A stretch of DNA of 64,000 nucleotides from VYFG01 sp965221795 (GTDB lineage Bacteria > Pseudomonadota > Gammaproteobacteria > Arenicellales > Poriferihabitantaceae), in the NCBI GenBank assembly GCA_965221795.1, contig OZ244914.1, forward strand, positions 310,001 through 374,000. Reading direction: 5' to 3'. The notes beneath the pieces were generated by a model. It worked only from the letters and a program-made list of their open reading frames with translations, searched no databases and was not told where the DNA came from. The translations under genes and the position numbers were made by a program. How positions within the stretch are numbered: the first letter of the stretch is position 1; every line of letters starts with the position of its first letter. Shown piece by piece: positions 18,840-28,448 of this stretch.

Positions 18840-20626
18840 TCAGCGCGGCGGGAGCAGCGGGTGGAGGATGGCGTCGCCGGCGGCTTGGGGTTCGCGGGCG
18901 TAGTCGCGGTTCGCGGGCGGGAGGTATGGGAACTGGCCTGGGTGCCGGAAGATGGCGATCGCCAGGTGGGTGATCGCGGAGAGGTTGCGGGGCGTGTGCC
19001 CGGTCCGGACCCGACACCGATCCTCATCGTCGGTGAAGTCCTGGGCGGAATGCTGCCGGTTTTCCATGCTCCCGTGGTTGCGGACCAGGGCATTGAGGTC
19101 CCCGGCATCGGCCCGCTCCGCCGCCAGCGAAGTCAAGCCGTCGGCGCATTCCGCGGTGCGCTCCCCGATCCGGGTGTTGGTGCGCAGGTGCTGGATCCGG
19201 AAGGCCTGCCGACAGCCGGGAGACGGCAGCATCCGTCCCACTGCGGGCCGCTGACGTCGACCACGGTACCGTGCCGGGACACTCGATCCGCCCATGCCCC
19301 TGGTCCAAGGTCTGGTGGACGTTTGCCGACGCTTCCCAGTCGATCGTCCGGAGGTCCTCCCGCAGGGTTTCCTGATGATCCTGGACCGCGGTCATCCCAT
19401 AGTCCGCCCCGCATGGCCCAGTCAGCAGCCGGGCCGTTTCGGTCTGGGTATGCAGGGTATGCAGGGGGACGATCCGGCCCCGCAGGTCGAGTTCCCCGAG
19501 CAGGGTCCGCACGGCCGTGATCTCGTGGGTGCCGTTCGCAACTCCCGTCTGCCCCGGGGCGATGCCGGTGCCATGCTCGAAGGTCGAGACCAGGATGAAC
19601 CGGCGTTCTGCATTCTGCCGCGCGGCACCGCGGATGGTCTTGTCGTCCCGCGCCACCGGGGCCTGCTGGCCCTGTTCCCGCTGCCACCCGCGTTCTCGGT
19701 CGAGTCAGGCGGCATCGCCGACCGGAAGTAACGGAATGTCGACTCGGTGGGCACGGTATAGCGTCTCTTGCTCGGACGGCAGAAGCAGCCAATGGCCCGG
19801 CGCTGCTCCTGGTTGAGGGCGGCGGCAAACTCCGCGATCGCCGTGACCCCGCGGTCTCCGGCCCGGTGCGCCGCCACAGCCATCGTCAGGTCGTCCGCGA
19901 TGGCATACCGCCGGCCGCGCGGCTGGCGGACATCCTCGGCACCGGCCAGATGCTCGTACCGACTCGACCGCCGCCGGACACTCGGTGGTTCCTGCCGGAC
20001 GGGCGGCCGGCAAGGTGCCGGTCGTGGTCCAGCGCTCAGGATGCGGCCGGCATCCGGGGACCGTTCGTACCCGAAACCCTCCTTTGGTTGACCATGATAT
20101 GGCCAGTCGGGCACCCCGCCCCGCACCCTGAAAAACCCCGAGGTGGAGCCCAGGTGCCGCCCGTTCGCGGCCCGGTAGCAGGTTCCGGAAAGCCGGGCTC
20201 CGTCCACGAAGGTCTCGGCCCGCAGCACCGGATCGCCATGCCGGTTCTGCAACTCCTGCGAGAGACGGCGCAGGCTCCGGCCCCGCACCGCGAGGCCCGG
20301 TTCGGCCGCAGCGCGGATGCGAGCACCAGGAGCCGGGCATGGTTGGCGATCCGATACAAGCGCTGCTGCCGCTGCGCATCGGTCCAGCCGATCCAGCGGT
20401 CCCGGACGCCCACCCGGAACGCCCCCGCCGACCAGCCGATCCGCGCCAGCCACGACTCGCCGCAGACCGCGACATGGCGCAGGGCGCGATCGTAGAAGCA
20501 CCGGAACGAGAGATCGTGCTGCGCCGCCATCAGCCGGTCCCAGCGCCGTTGCTCGTGCGTGTCGCGAACCGGCCGTACCCGAACCTCACTCAGATTCCAG
20601 TGATCCTCTTTCATGGCCGCGATCAT
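18840..20626 (-). pseudogene. Degraded ISAs1-family transposase with N-terminal DUF4338 (DruA-like) domain
   Basis: Minus-strand fragments in three frames read in order through one long protein. From 20626 the first is DUF4338/DruA-like ('VRPVRDTHEQRRWDRLMAA', 'HVAVCGESWLARIGWSAGAF'). Next comes an ISAs1 N-terminal region ('AIAEFAAALNQEQRRAIGCF'), then the DDE part ('ELDLRGRIVPLHTLHTQTET', 'DLRTIDWEASANVHQTLDQG') and a tail ending near 18840 ('ITHLAIAIFRHPGQFPYLPP'). Several frameshifts and substitutions make it dead. The region is clearly richer in G+C than the neighbouring chromosome, which points to transfer. Element ends were not identified. Confidence 0.8.
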
Positions 20627-20791
20627 AACCGGGGGGAATTTGCTTGCTCATACCCGAACGGGAAAAATCGACGAAAAAGGTGCCCGCCTCCCTCCAGTTC
20701 AACCATAACTGCGAAATACGGCTTTTGCGGTGTCCTGGCCCGCGACGCTCCAGGCTTGCAGTTCTGCGATGCCTGACGGTACAATCGCCGC

Positions 20792-21481
20792 ATGATGGAA
20801 GTGCTCCACTTTGACACTCACCGCTTTGTCAAGAACCTGACCGAAAGCGGCTTTACCGAACTTCAGGCCGAAGCCCTGGCTGAGGCCCAGATCACGTTTC
20901 TCAACGAAAACCTGGCCACCAAGGCCAGCATTGACACCCTGCGCCTGGAAACCCAGGCCGATATCGCTCGACTGGAAGCCAGTGTCGAATCCCTGCGCCT
21001 GGAAACCAAGGCCGATATTGCTCGAGTGGAAGCCAGTGTCGAATCCCTGCGCCTGGAAACCAAGGCCGATATTGCTCGAGTGGAGGCCAGTGTCGAATCC
21101 CTGCGCCTGGAAACCAAGGCCGATATCGTTCGACTTGAGGGCGGCATTGAAACCCTGAGCCAGGAAACCAAGGCCGATATCGCTCGAGTGGAAGCCAGTG
21201 TCGAATCCCTGCGCCAGGAAACCCAGGCCGATATCGCTCGAGTGGAGGCCAGTGTCGAATCCCTGCGCCAGGAAACCAAGGCCGATATCGCTCGAGTGGA
21301 GGCCAGTGTCGAATCCCTGCGCCAAGAAACCAAGGCCAGCATTGACACCCTGCGTCAGGAAACCCAGGCCAGTATTCTGTCGGCCAAGTACAGCCTCATG
21401 AAATGGATGACCGGAACGATGTTCGCCATGACCGGGCTGTTTGCCGCGATCGTCAAGCTGCTCCCTGGCATCGCTTCGTGA
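20792..21481 (+). CDS. Coiled-coil repeat protein (DUF1640/CCDC90-like) with C-terminal membrane segment
   Basis: 229 residues. The N-terminus 'MEVLHFDTHRFVKNLTESGF' followed by an alanine-rich helix 'TELQAEALAEAQITFL' matches the head of DUF1640 proteins, the bacterial relatives of mitochondrial MCUR1/CCDC90. The centre is seven 18-residue repeats of the type 'ADIARVEASVESLRLETK', a strong coiled coil. The C-terminus has one membrane helix ('WMTGTMFAMTGLFAAIVKLL'). Function is unknown; the topology suggests a membrane-anchored rod. A second ATG at 20795 is equally good as start. Confidence 0.78.
   Translation: MMEVLHFDTHRFVKNLTESGFTELQAEALAEAQITFLNENLATKASIDTLRLETQADIARLEASVESLRLETKADIARVEASVESLRLETKADIARVEASVESLRLETKADIVRLEGGIETLSQETKADIARVEASVESLRQETQADIARVEASVESLRQETKADIARVEASVESLRQETKASIDTLRQETQASILSAKYSLMKWMTGTMFAMTGLFAAIVKLLPGIAS
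20957..21334 (+). repeat. Seven tandem 54-bp coding repeats
   Basis: Units begin at 20957, 21011, 21065, 21119, 21173, 21227 and 21281, each 54 bp and coding 18 residues. The fourth unit is the most divergent ('ADIVRLEGGIETLSQETK'). The near identity of the others at DNA level points to recent unit duplication or gene conversion, so repeat number may vary between strains. Confidence 0.85.
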
Positions 21482-21766
21482 GCGTCATGTACATCGATTT
21501 CCTTCCCGGTGTCGAACCATGTTCTTGCATATGAGGTTCATCGCAGCTCCCCGCACGGACCAACCTCTACTGTCTGTGCCCACTCACTTCCCTGGGCGGT
21601 CGAAATGATGCTTGCCCAGACACGGGAAGGAATCAGCAATGAGTGCGGTCGACAGCAGGCCAATGGGTTGGGCAGTCTGTGCCCGGATGCGGGATGCCAC
21701 AGCTCCATCCCCGGAGTAAAGTGAATTGGCGCACGTAGCCCGTGCATATCTTGAGAGACCGCTACC
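21482..21766. other. Intergenic region, nothing recognised
   Basis: About 285 bp between the coiled-coil gene and the remnant next to the CRISPR array. Short frames occur on both strands but have no protein-like features, and I see no repeats or RNA-like hairpins. Confidence 0.4.
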
Positions 21767-22204
21767 ATGCTCGGAACCCGGCTCACCAGCGAAAATATCG
21801 CCGCGCATATCCAAGAGGCGGGAGAGACCTGTCTCCTCATCGCGCCCGGGGTGGACGCGACCGTGGCCAAGGCGCTTCTGGAGCGTGCGCAACGCACGGC
21901 GAATAAGGCCAGGATCGTCATCGACGGCACGCACCACGCTGAGCGCAGCGGTTACGGCGAGACGGATACTTGGCGTGAGCTGATGTAAGGAGACGGAGCT
22001 CAGGAAGATGCCCTGCACCCGGCTTGGCCTGCTGGTGACCGATCGCGGTGCCTGGCTCTTTGCACCGCGTGCAGGTAAGCTTGATCCTCGTGGCGAGGCG
22101 GGGCTGAGTGCGGTAGAGCTTATGACGCACCGTGAGGCCGCTCTTGCTCTCTCCGAACGCATCTTGGGACAGCGTAAACAACCTTTCCCTGCCTTGGTAT
22201 TTCG
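21767..22204 (+). pseudogene. Frameshifted and 3'-truncated gene abutting the CRISPR array
   Basis: A first part starts 'MLGTRLTSENIAAHIQEAGE' and ends 'DTWRELM' at a TAA (21986-21988). A second part in the next frame continues 'ETELRKMPCTRLGLLVTDRG' and 'AWLFAPRAG', then runs straight into the first CRISPR repeat. The two parts read like one domain broken by a single frameshift near 21981-21990, with the 3' end missing. The pattern recalls phospholipase D-like modules, but I am not confident of the family. Confidence 0.5.
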
Positions 22205-25200
22205 GCTGCGGATTGCGGCCGTTTCTCGATTTGCTACACTCCCAAGTAAATTGACCGAACAACCCGCCTTGCTGCGGATTGCGGCCGTTTCTCGATTTGC
22301 TACACTAGCACGATTACCGGCCTGCAATTGAGCTTGGCTGCGGATTGCGGCCGTTTCTCGATTTGCTACACTGCCGGATCGATCGCACAGATTGATCATG
22401 GCGCTGCGGATTGCGGCCGTTTCTCGATTTGCTACACTTATGATACTCACCTAAATCGTCGCTAGGACGCTGCGGATTGCGGCCGTTTCTCGATTTGCTA
22501 CACTCTGCGGGCAACGATAACCAGCGAAAGACGGGCTGCGGATTGCGGCCGTTTCTCGATTTGCTACACTCTTTGCCCGTGCCGATGCCGCCTTGATCCA
22601 GCTGCGGATTGCGGCCGTTTCTCGATTTGCTACACTGCGCTTGCGCAGGATACTCTTCGGAGCGGCGCTGCGGATTGCGGCCGTTTCTCGATTTGCTACA
22701 CTTCCGAGCGATGCGCCAATTGAGACGCAAATGCTGCGGATTGCGGCCGTTTCTCGATTTGCTACACTTTGCCGCTTAGACTGCCGGTACGCAATATCGC
22801 TGCGGATTGCGGCCGTTTCTCGATTTGCTACACTGTGGATACGTATTCGTTCTACGTCCCCATGGCTGCGGATTGCGGCCGTTTCTCGATTTGCTACACT
22901 GATACGCTGCATGATGTCATGTTCGCGACCGCTGCGGATTGCGGCCGTTTCTCGATTTGCTACACTTTTCTGCACCAGTTTGATCCTCGGAGCAGAGCTG
23001 CGGATTGCGGCCGTTTCTCGATTTGCTACACTCTCTCGCCAAGAGTCGCTACAATGGTCCACGCTGCGGATTGCGGCCGTTTCTCGATTTGCTACACTCG
23101 ACCTCTGAAAGTTGACGCCTAGAAGTCGGCTGCGGATTGCGGCCGTTTCTCGATTTGCTACACTGCACAGAACTAGGTGGAATTGTGTCGACGAGCTGCG
23201 GATTGCGGCCGTTTCTCGATTTGCTACACTCTTCGGTTACATCACCTGATAACCCTCCTCGCTGCGGATTGCGGCCGTTTCTCGATTTGCTACACTCCCA
23301 TTGATTGCGCTAGTCAGTTCAGAGGCGCTGCGGATTGCGGCCGTTTCTCGATTTGCTACACTGCGATCTAGGATGTCCTTAGTTATATACTTGCTGCGGA
23401 TTGCGGCCGTTTCTCGATTTGCTACACTCGGTTTTACCGCGAATATGGCCGCTATCCCGCTGCGGATTGCGGCCGTTTCTCGATTTGCTACACTCGGTTT
23501 TACCGCGAATATGGCCGCTATCCCGCTGCGGATTGCGGCCGTTTCTCGATTTGCTACACTAAACTGGACAAAAAGCAACCTCCGAAATCCGCTGCGGATT
23601 GCGGCCGTTTCTCGATTTGCTACACTCACGAACTGGAGACTGCGATTCGGGAGTCCGCTGCGGATTGCGGCCGTTTCTCGATTTGCTACACTTCTGGTTC
23701 TAACGAGGTCGATCAGGTCCCCGCTGCGGATTGCGGCCGTTTCTCGATTTGCTACACTTTCTTGCACCTCGATATATTTTGCTTCGCCGCTGCGGATTGC
23801 GGCCGTTTCTCGATTTGCTACACTAGATAATGACCTTATTACTTCACAGCTCAAGCTGCGGATTGCGGCCGTTTCTCGATTTGCTACACTCGGCTTGCTC
23901 ACGATTGGATAAAGACTCGTGCTGCGGATTGCGGCCGTTTCTCGATTTGCTACACTATGGGCTGCCGCTGTTGAGTACATCCTGAAGCTGCGGATTGCGG
24001 CCGTTTCTCGATTTGCTACACTAATGTGCATGCCTCCACCGTACATGTGGATGCTGCGGATTGCGGCCGTTTCTCGATTTGCTACACTTCAGGCAAAAGC
24101 GAATCTCCAGCAGCGCATGCTGCGGATTGCGGCCGTTTCTCGATTTGCTACACTCTTACTGCGATTGAGTTGAGTTCGAGGAATGCTGCGGATTGCGGCC
24201 GTTTCTCGATTTGCTACACTCAACTCGGACAGGGTCAGATGGTCCTGACTGCTGCGGATTGCGGCCGTTTCTCGATTTGCTACACTAGTTCTGTGGCGCC
24301 AACCGAAAGGGAGATAGCTGCGGATTGCGGCCGTTTCTCGATTTGCTACACTTCTCGTCGGACACGACATGAGGAGGGTAACGCTGCGGATTGCGGCCGT
24401 TTCTCGATTTGCTACACTTTAGGCAGCACGACGCCAATCAAAGCAGACGCTGCGGATTGCGGCCGTTTCTCGATTTGCTACACTGTCCGTACCAGTGTAG
24501 TCAATTCCTTCTTCGCTGCGGATTGCGGCCGTTTCTCGATTTGCTACACTTGAGGATTCTCATGTTATCGCTGTTCAATAGCTGCGGATTGCGGCCGTTT
24601 CTCGATTTGCTACACTGAATACTAGAATACATCGCATCATAGTCGGGCTGCGGATTGCGGCCGTTTCTCGATTTGCTACACTACTACACCTTGAGGCTTG
24701 ACCCTCGCGTCGGCTGCGGATTGCGGCCGTTTCTCGATTTGCTACACTTATCAACTGGTCTCCCTCACCACTCTTTCCGCTGCGGATTGCGGCCGTTTCT
24801 CGATTTGCTACACTGTGTGACGTGCGGAGATAAAGCCGACTGCAGCTGCGGATTGCGGCCGTTTCTCGATTTGCTACACTAGCTCGGGCGGTGGGCATCG
24901 AGGGGCGACCGCTGCGGATTGCGGCCGTTTCTCGATTTGCTACACTATGAGTGTAAAGCTCGACAATTTCAGACATGCTGCGGATTGCGGCCGTTTCTCG
25001 ATTTGCTACACTGTTAAGTAGCTCCGTCAAAGCGCCTTCGGCGCTGCGGATTGCGGCCGTTTCTCGATTTGCTACACTATATGAGTATATATATATATAT
25101 GAGTCCGAGCTGCGGATTGCGGCCGTTTCTCGATTTGCTACACTTTGCAGAACAGGAAGGTCTGCGGTTGGACTGCTGCGGATTGCGGCCGTTTCTCGAT

Positions 25201-25803
25201 TTGCTACACTCTCGCGAAGCATGGGGATCCAACGTTCGAAGCTGCGGATTGCGGCCGTTTCTCGATTTGCTACACTTTTCGCCTCCTGTAGCGTCTTTAT
25301 ATCCTCGCTGCGGATTGCGGCCGTTTCTCGATTTGCTACACTGTGCTCCAGATTTGCCATGCTCCAAGACAGGCTGCGGATTGCGGCCGTTTCTCGATTT
25401 GCTACACTCCCCCCTTAACGGAGCCCCGGACTCCCCGGGCTGCGGATTGCGGCCGTTTCTCGATTTGCTACACTAATGGGTTGACCGCGAAAGTCGACGT
25501 TGAAGCTGCGGATTGCGGCCGTTTCTCGATTTGCTACACTTTCCATCTGCTGCTTTCTTTCGATTGTCCTGCTGCGGATTGCGGCCGTTTCTCGATTTGC
25601 TACACTGGACAAGGCGCAAGGACTTATTAGTGTCCAGCTGCGGATTGCGGCCGTTTCTCGATTTGCTACACTCTCCTGCACTTCAATGTATTTCGCCTCT
25701 CCGCTGCGGATTGCGGCCGTTTCTCGATTTGCTACACTTTAAGTAGCTCCGTGAGAGCACCTTCCGCGCTGCGGATTGCGGCCGTTTCTCGATTTGCTAC
25801 ACT
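22205..25803 (+). CRISPR. Type II-C CRISPR array, upstream block: 55 repeats, 54 spacers
   Basis: Identical 36-bp repeats (first half GCTGCGGATTGCGGCCGT, second half TTCTCGATTTGCTACACT) with 30-bp spacers, a strict 66-bp period except that the last spacer (25739-25767) is 29 bp. Spacers at 23429 and 23495 are identical. Each repeat ends TGCTACACT, an extended -10-like element, with TTGCGG 16 bases before the hexamer as a possible -35; Neisseria type II-C repeats carry such promoters. That and the tracrRNA pairing imply crRNA transcription on the plus strand, toward cas2. Repeat plus spacer is a multiple of three, which creates long meaningless reading frames. Confidence 0.99.
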
Positions 25804-25814
25804 AAATAACAAAA

Positions 25815-25839
25815 GGGAATTATATCGAATAGTAACATT
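25815..25839 (+). repeat. Left terminal inverted repeat of the IS1595-type element
   Basis: 25 bp matching the reverse complement of 28397-28421 at 24 positions. It is preceded by the 8-bp target duplication at 25807-25814. Confidence 0.95.
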
Positions 25840-25850
25840 GGCCCTTTGAT

Positions 25851-26018
25851 CTAGGGCTTTTTGGACTTCTGAAAAAAGGCCCGTTGCAGCGTAGCCAGGT
25901 CCGCTCCGGGCATCTCATATTCCCGTTCCAGTTCCGCTTTGCTGGGCTGGTAGTGGACGTCAAAGGGATCAGGTGTGGGTCGGGTCTTTCTGTGTGATGT
26001 ATTGGACCTTGTTTTCAT
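25851..26018 (-). CDS. Small hypothetical protein inside the transposon
   Basis: 55 residues from the ATG at 26018: 'MKTRSNTSHRKTRPTPDPFD' then 'YQPSKAELEREYEMPGADLA' and a lysine-rich end. It has a basic N-terminus, an acidic helix around 'KAELEREYEMPG' and no membrane segment. The composition and size resemble small antitoxin or DNA-binding passenger proteins, but I recognise no family. It lies 12 bp inside the left inverted repeat, divergent from the methyltransferase remnant. Confidence 0.5.
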   Translation of the reverse strand: MKTRSNTSHRKTRPTPDPFDVHYQPSKAELEREYEMPGADLATLQRAFFQKSKKP

Positions 26019-26113
26019 AGCAGATCCTCGGAAAGTCGGGGAATTATCTGTAATAATAACCCAACCACACAACAATACAGCACATTCATGACAGGTACAA
26101 CGAAATCTGCTAG

Positions 26114-27382
26114 TCTGAAGAGAGGCAGACCGCAGACCGCAATTTAAGTGTCGGCCCGAACTGGGCTAACCAGACCATCTGGACAGGGGACAATCTCCCC
26201 ATCATGCGGGGGATGAATTCGGAGTCTGTGGACCTGATCTATCTGGATCCCCCGTTCAACTCCAAAGCCGATTATGCGGCTCCGATCGGCAGCCGGGCTG
26301 CCGGTGCCGAATTCAAGGATACCTGGACCTTGCAGGACGTGGATATCGCCTGGCTGGACCTGATCGAAAACAAACACCCGAAATGATGGCGGGTCATACA
26401 GGCTGCCATGACCAACAGCGATAAGTCCTATTTGATTTACATGGCAGTACGGTTGTTGGAAATGCAGCGGCTGCTGAAACCAACAGGAAGCATTTATCTT
26501 CATTGTGATCCGACGATGAGCCACTATTTGAAACTGGTTATGGATGCCATCTTTGGACGGGAAAATTTCAAGAATGATATTATTTGGAATCGCTCAGGAG
26601 GATTCAAACGGAAAACGGCTCGCCTTTTTCCCACCAAAAACGACAATATTCTCTTTTATGCACTGGACAGTAAAATCCATACATTTTCTACCCAATACAG
26701 ACCTCACAGGCCGGAATACATAAAGCGGTTTAAGGCCGACGCTTCTGGAAGGCTGTTTCGTTCTGATGTCAATCCAACTGGCGGCGGTCGCCGTACCATT
26801 TATCTGGATGAAACTTTAGGAGATATTGTCGACTCTGTTTGGATAGATATTCCTCCTGCAAATCCGGCGGCAAAAGAACGTGTGGGTTATCCAACACAGA
26901 AACCGATTGCTTTGTTGCGACGCATCCTGAAAGCTTCCTGTCCCGAAAACGGGGTTGTGCTGGATCCTTTTTGTGGATGTGCTACCACGTGCGTTGCAGC
27001 GGAAGAATTAAGCAGGCAATGGGTGGGAATTGATATCAGTTCCAAAGCCTATGATCTGGTCAAGGATCGAATGGACCGGGAAATCGGCTTCTCTACCTAT
27101 ACTTGCCCCCATCGCACGGATATTCCCCAGAGAACGGATATCCAGCCATTAAAGCGGTATAACCACCCGGACAACCGGAAATACCTGTACGGCGAACAGG
27201 GAGGGATCTGTAACGGCTGCCGGGAACATTTTCTGATCCAGAATTTTACGGTAGATCACATCATTTCTCGCAAGCAAGGAGGGACCGATCATCTGGACAA
27301 TCTGCAATTGCTCTGTGCCCGATGCAACTCGGTCAAGGGAGACCGAGGGCAGGAGTATCTTATAACAAGACTGGCTGCGTGA
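26114..27382 (+). pseudogene. DNA methyltransferase fused to a C-terminal HNH domain, broken by a stop codon
   Basis: The frame shows 'IWTGDNLPIMRGMNSESVDL', the catalytic 'YLDPPFNS' (DPPF, adenine-N6 or cytosine-N4 type) and then an in-frame TGA at 26384-26386. After it the same frame resumes with 'KPTGSIYLHCDP', the SAM-binding motif 'DPFCGCATTCVAAEEL' and an HNH nuclease domain ('CNGCREHFLIQNFTVDHIIS', 'LDNLQLLCARCNSVKGDR'). No ATG precedes the conserved start. A modification enzyme and nuclease in one chain is unusual and could have been a self-contained restriction-modification passenger. The stop and missing start make activity unlikely. Confidence 0.82.
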
Positions 27383-27390
27383 CCTGTCGA

Positions 27391-28335
27391 CTACGCCTGG
27401 ATCAAATCCACATAACGCAACCGCTTCCCCTCCATTCGCCTGACCATCCAGTCCATCTGGTCCATGGTGTCCAGTTCGCGGTCATTGAACCGCCCGGAAA
27501 ATTCATGGACATAACGGTTCAAGTGCTTCTCGCTCATATGGTGGTAAGTGCCATGGTAGCCCCGCTTCAGTAACGCCCAAAACGACTCAATGCCGTTGGT
27601 GTGGGCTTGGTCGTTCACCCACTCACTAACCGAATGTTTCACCGTTTCATGGGGATTCGGGAGCCCTTGGTAGCCCTTCCATTCGTCGCTGTAAATCGTG
27701 GTCGTGTATTCGGTGACCTCGCCCAGGAATTCGTGCAGGCAGGTTCTGCTGGCCGAAGGAATGACCTTGGCTTGGATGGTGTTGGTTTCCCGATCCTTGG
27801 CTCCGACCACCGTCGCTTTCCCCACGGCTCCCCGACCCGCATGTAGTTTCTTGTGGGCATGCTTGTTGATCTCCTTGCCGCCGATGTAAGTCTCATCTAC
27901 TTCTACCGGCCCCGGGAACTGACCCGTTTCGGATTGGAAAACATCCCGGAGCCGATGCAGCATAAACCAGGCCGCTTTCTGTCCAATGCCCAATTCCCGG
28001 TGCAGTTTCATCGAACTGATGCCTTTCAGGTTCGTAGTGAACAGGTAAATGCCCACGGCCCAATGACGATACTTGATCTTGGAGCCTTCCATCACCGAGC
28101 CTTTCTTTACGCTGAACATCGGCTTGCCCTTACACTCCCGGCAACGATGGGTCATGGTGGGATGCGTAATATCACTTTGCACATTGTGGGTTCCACAATG
28201 AGGGCAGACCGGACCATCCGGCCACCGCCATTCCTCAATCCATTTGCGGGCGCTTTCCTCGGTGCCAAACATTTCCGCAATTTCCAGAAGCGTTAATCCT
28301 TTCCTTTTGTACTTACCGGGTGCTGACTGGGCCAT
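27391..28335 (-). CDS. IS1595-family (ISXO2-like) transposase
   Basis: 314 residues, apparently intact. The N-terminal zinc ribbon reads 'CPHCGTHNVQ...CRECKGK' (CxxC-n-CxxC), followed by the ISXO2-like DDE domain with 'VEVDETYIGGKE' (first Asp), 'IYSDEWKGYQGL' (second Asp) and 'HTNGIESFWALLKRGYHGTY' (N/E region). The start ATG lies 62 bp inside the right inverted repeat. This enzyme presumably moved the whole 2.6-kb element into the array. Confidence 0.95.
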   Translation of the reverse strand: MAQSAPGKYKRKGLTLLEIAEMFGTEESARKWIEEWRWPDGPVCPHCGTHNVQSDITHPTMTHRCRECKGKPMFSVKKGSVMEGSKIKYRHWAVGIYLFTTNLKGISSMKLHRELGIGQKAAWFMLHRLRDVFQSETGQFPGPVEVDETYIGGKEINKHAHKKLHAGRGAVGKATVVGAKDRETNTIQAKVIPSASRTCLHEFLGEVTEYTTTIYSDEWKGYQGLPNPHETVKHSVSEWVNDQAHTNGIESFWALLKRGYHGTYHHMSEKHLNRYVHEFSGRFNDRELDTMDQMDWMVRRMEGKRLRYVDLIQA

Positions 28336-28396
28336 GATTCTGTCTCGGTTACGATTTACTGAATAGTAACATTATGGTCAATTTGTGTCAACTGAA

Positions 28397-28421
28397 AATG
28401 TTACTTTTCGATATAATTCCC
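28397..28421 (-). repeat. Right terminal inverted repeat of the IS1595-type element
   Basis: Mate of the repeat at 25815-25839, with one mismatch (A for T at position 16). It is followed by the second copy of the target duplication at 28422-28429. Confidence 0.95.
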
Positions 28422-28448
28422 TAACAAAAAAATAATCGTATTGGGCGG

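Larger units (their letters stand above)
25815..28421. mobile_element. IS1595-family transposon with passenger genes (2607 bp)
   Basis: Terminal inverted repeats of 25 bp lie at 25815-25839 and 28397-28421; outward they begin GGGAATTATATCGAA and differ at one position. Flanks are an exact 8-bp direct repeat TAACAAAA (25807-25814 and 28422-28429), the duplication length known for the IS1595 family. Inside are an ISXO2-like transposase (minus), a methyltransferase-HNH pseudogene (plus) and a 55-codon ORF (minus). IS1595 members with passenger genes are known; this one landed in a CRISPR spacer. Confidence 0.95.
25804..28448. repeat. Single ancestral CRISPR spacer split by a transposon
   Basis: The interval between the last repeat of the first block and the first repeat of the second consists of 11 bp (25804-25814), a transposon (25815-28421), the duplicated 8 bp (28422-28429) and 19 bp (28430-28448). 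Removing the element and one copy of the duplication leaves 11 + 19 = 30 bp, exactly the normal spacer length. The two blocks were therefore one array of 81 repeats and 80 spacers. Confidence 0.95.

Noticed and set aside
18585..19520. Long plus-strand frames in the GC-rich region 18.6-20.6 kb
   Set aside because: They are antisense to the degraded ISAs1-type transposase, and their composition (Pro, Arg, Gly-rich) is typical of shadow frames in GC-rich DNA.
23429..23524. Identical neighbouring spacers as evidence of double acquisition
   Set aside because: Adjacent identity is more simply a unit duplication by recombination between identical repeats.
25079..25108. Spacer with an AT dinucleotide run as a microsatellite or promoter
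   Set aside because: It is exactly one spacer long and bounded by intact repeats; a low-complexity protospacer explains it.
26384..26386. TGA read as tryptophan or selenocysteine in the methyltransferase
   Set aside because: Other genes in the window use TGA as stop (for example prfA, pth). No selenocysteine hairpin was seen and the gene also lacks a start codon.
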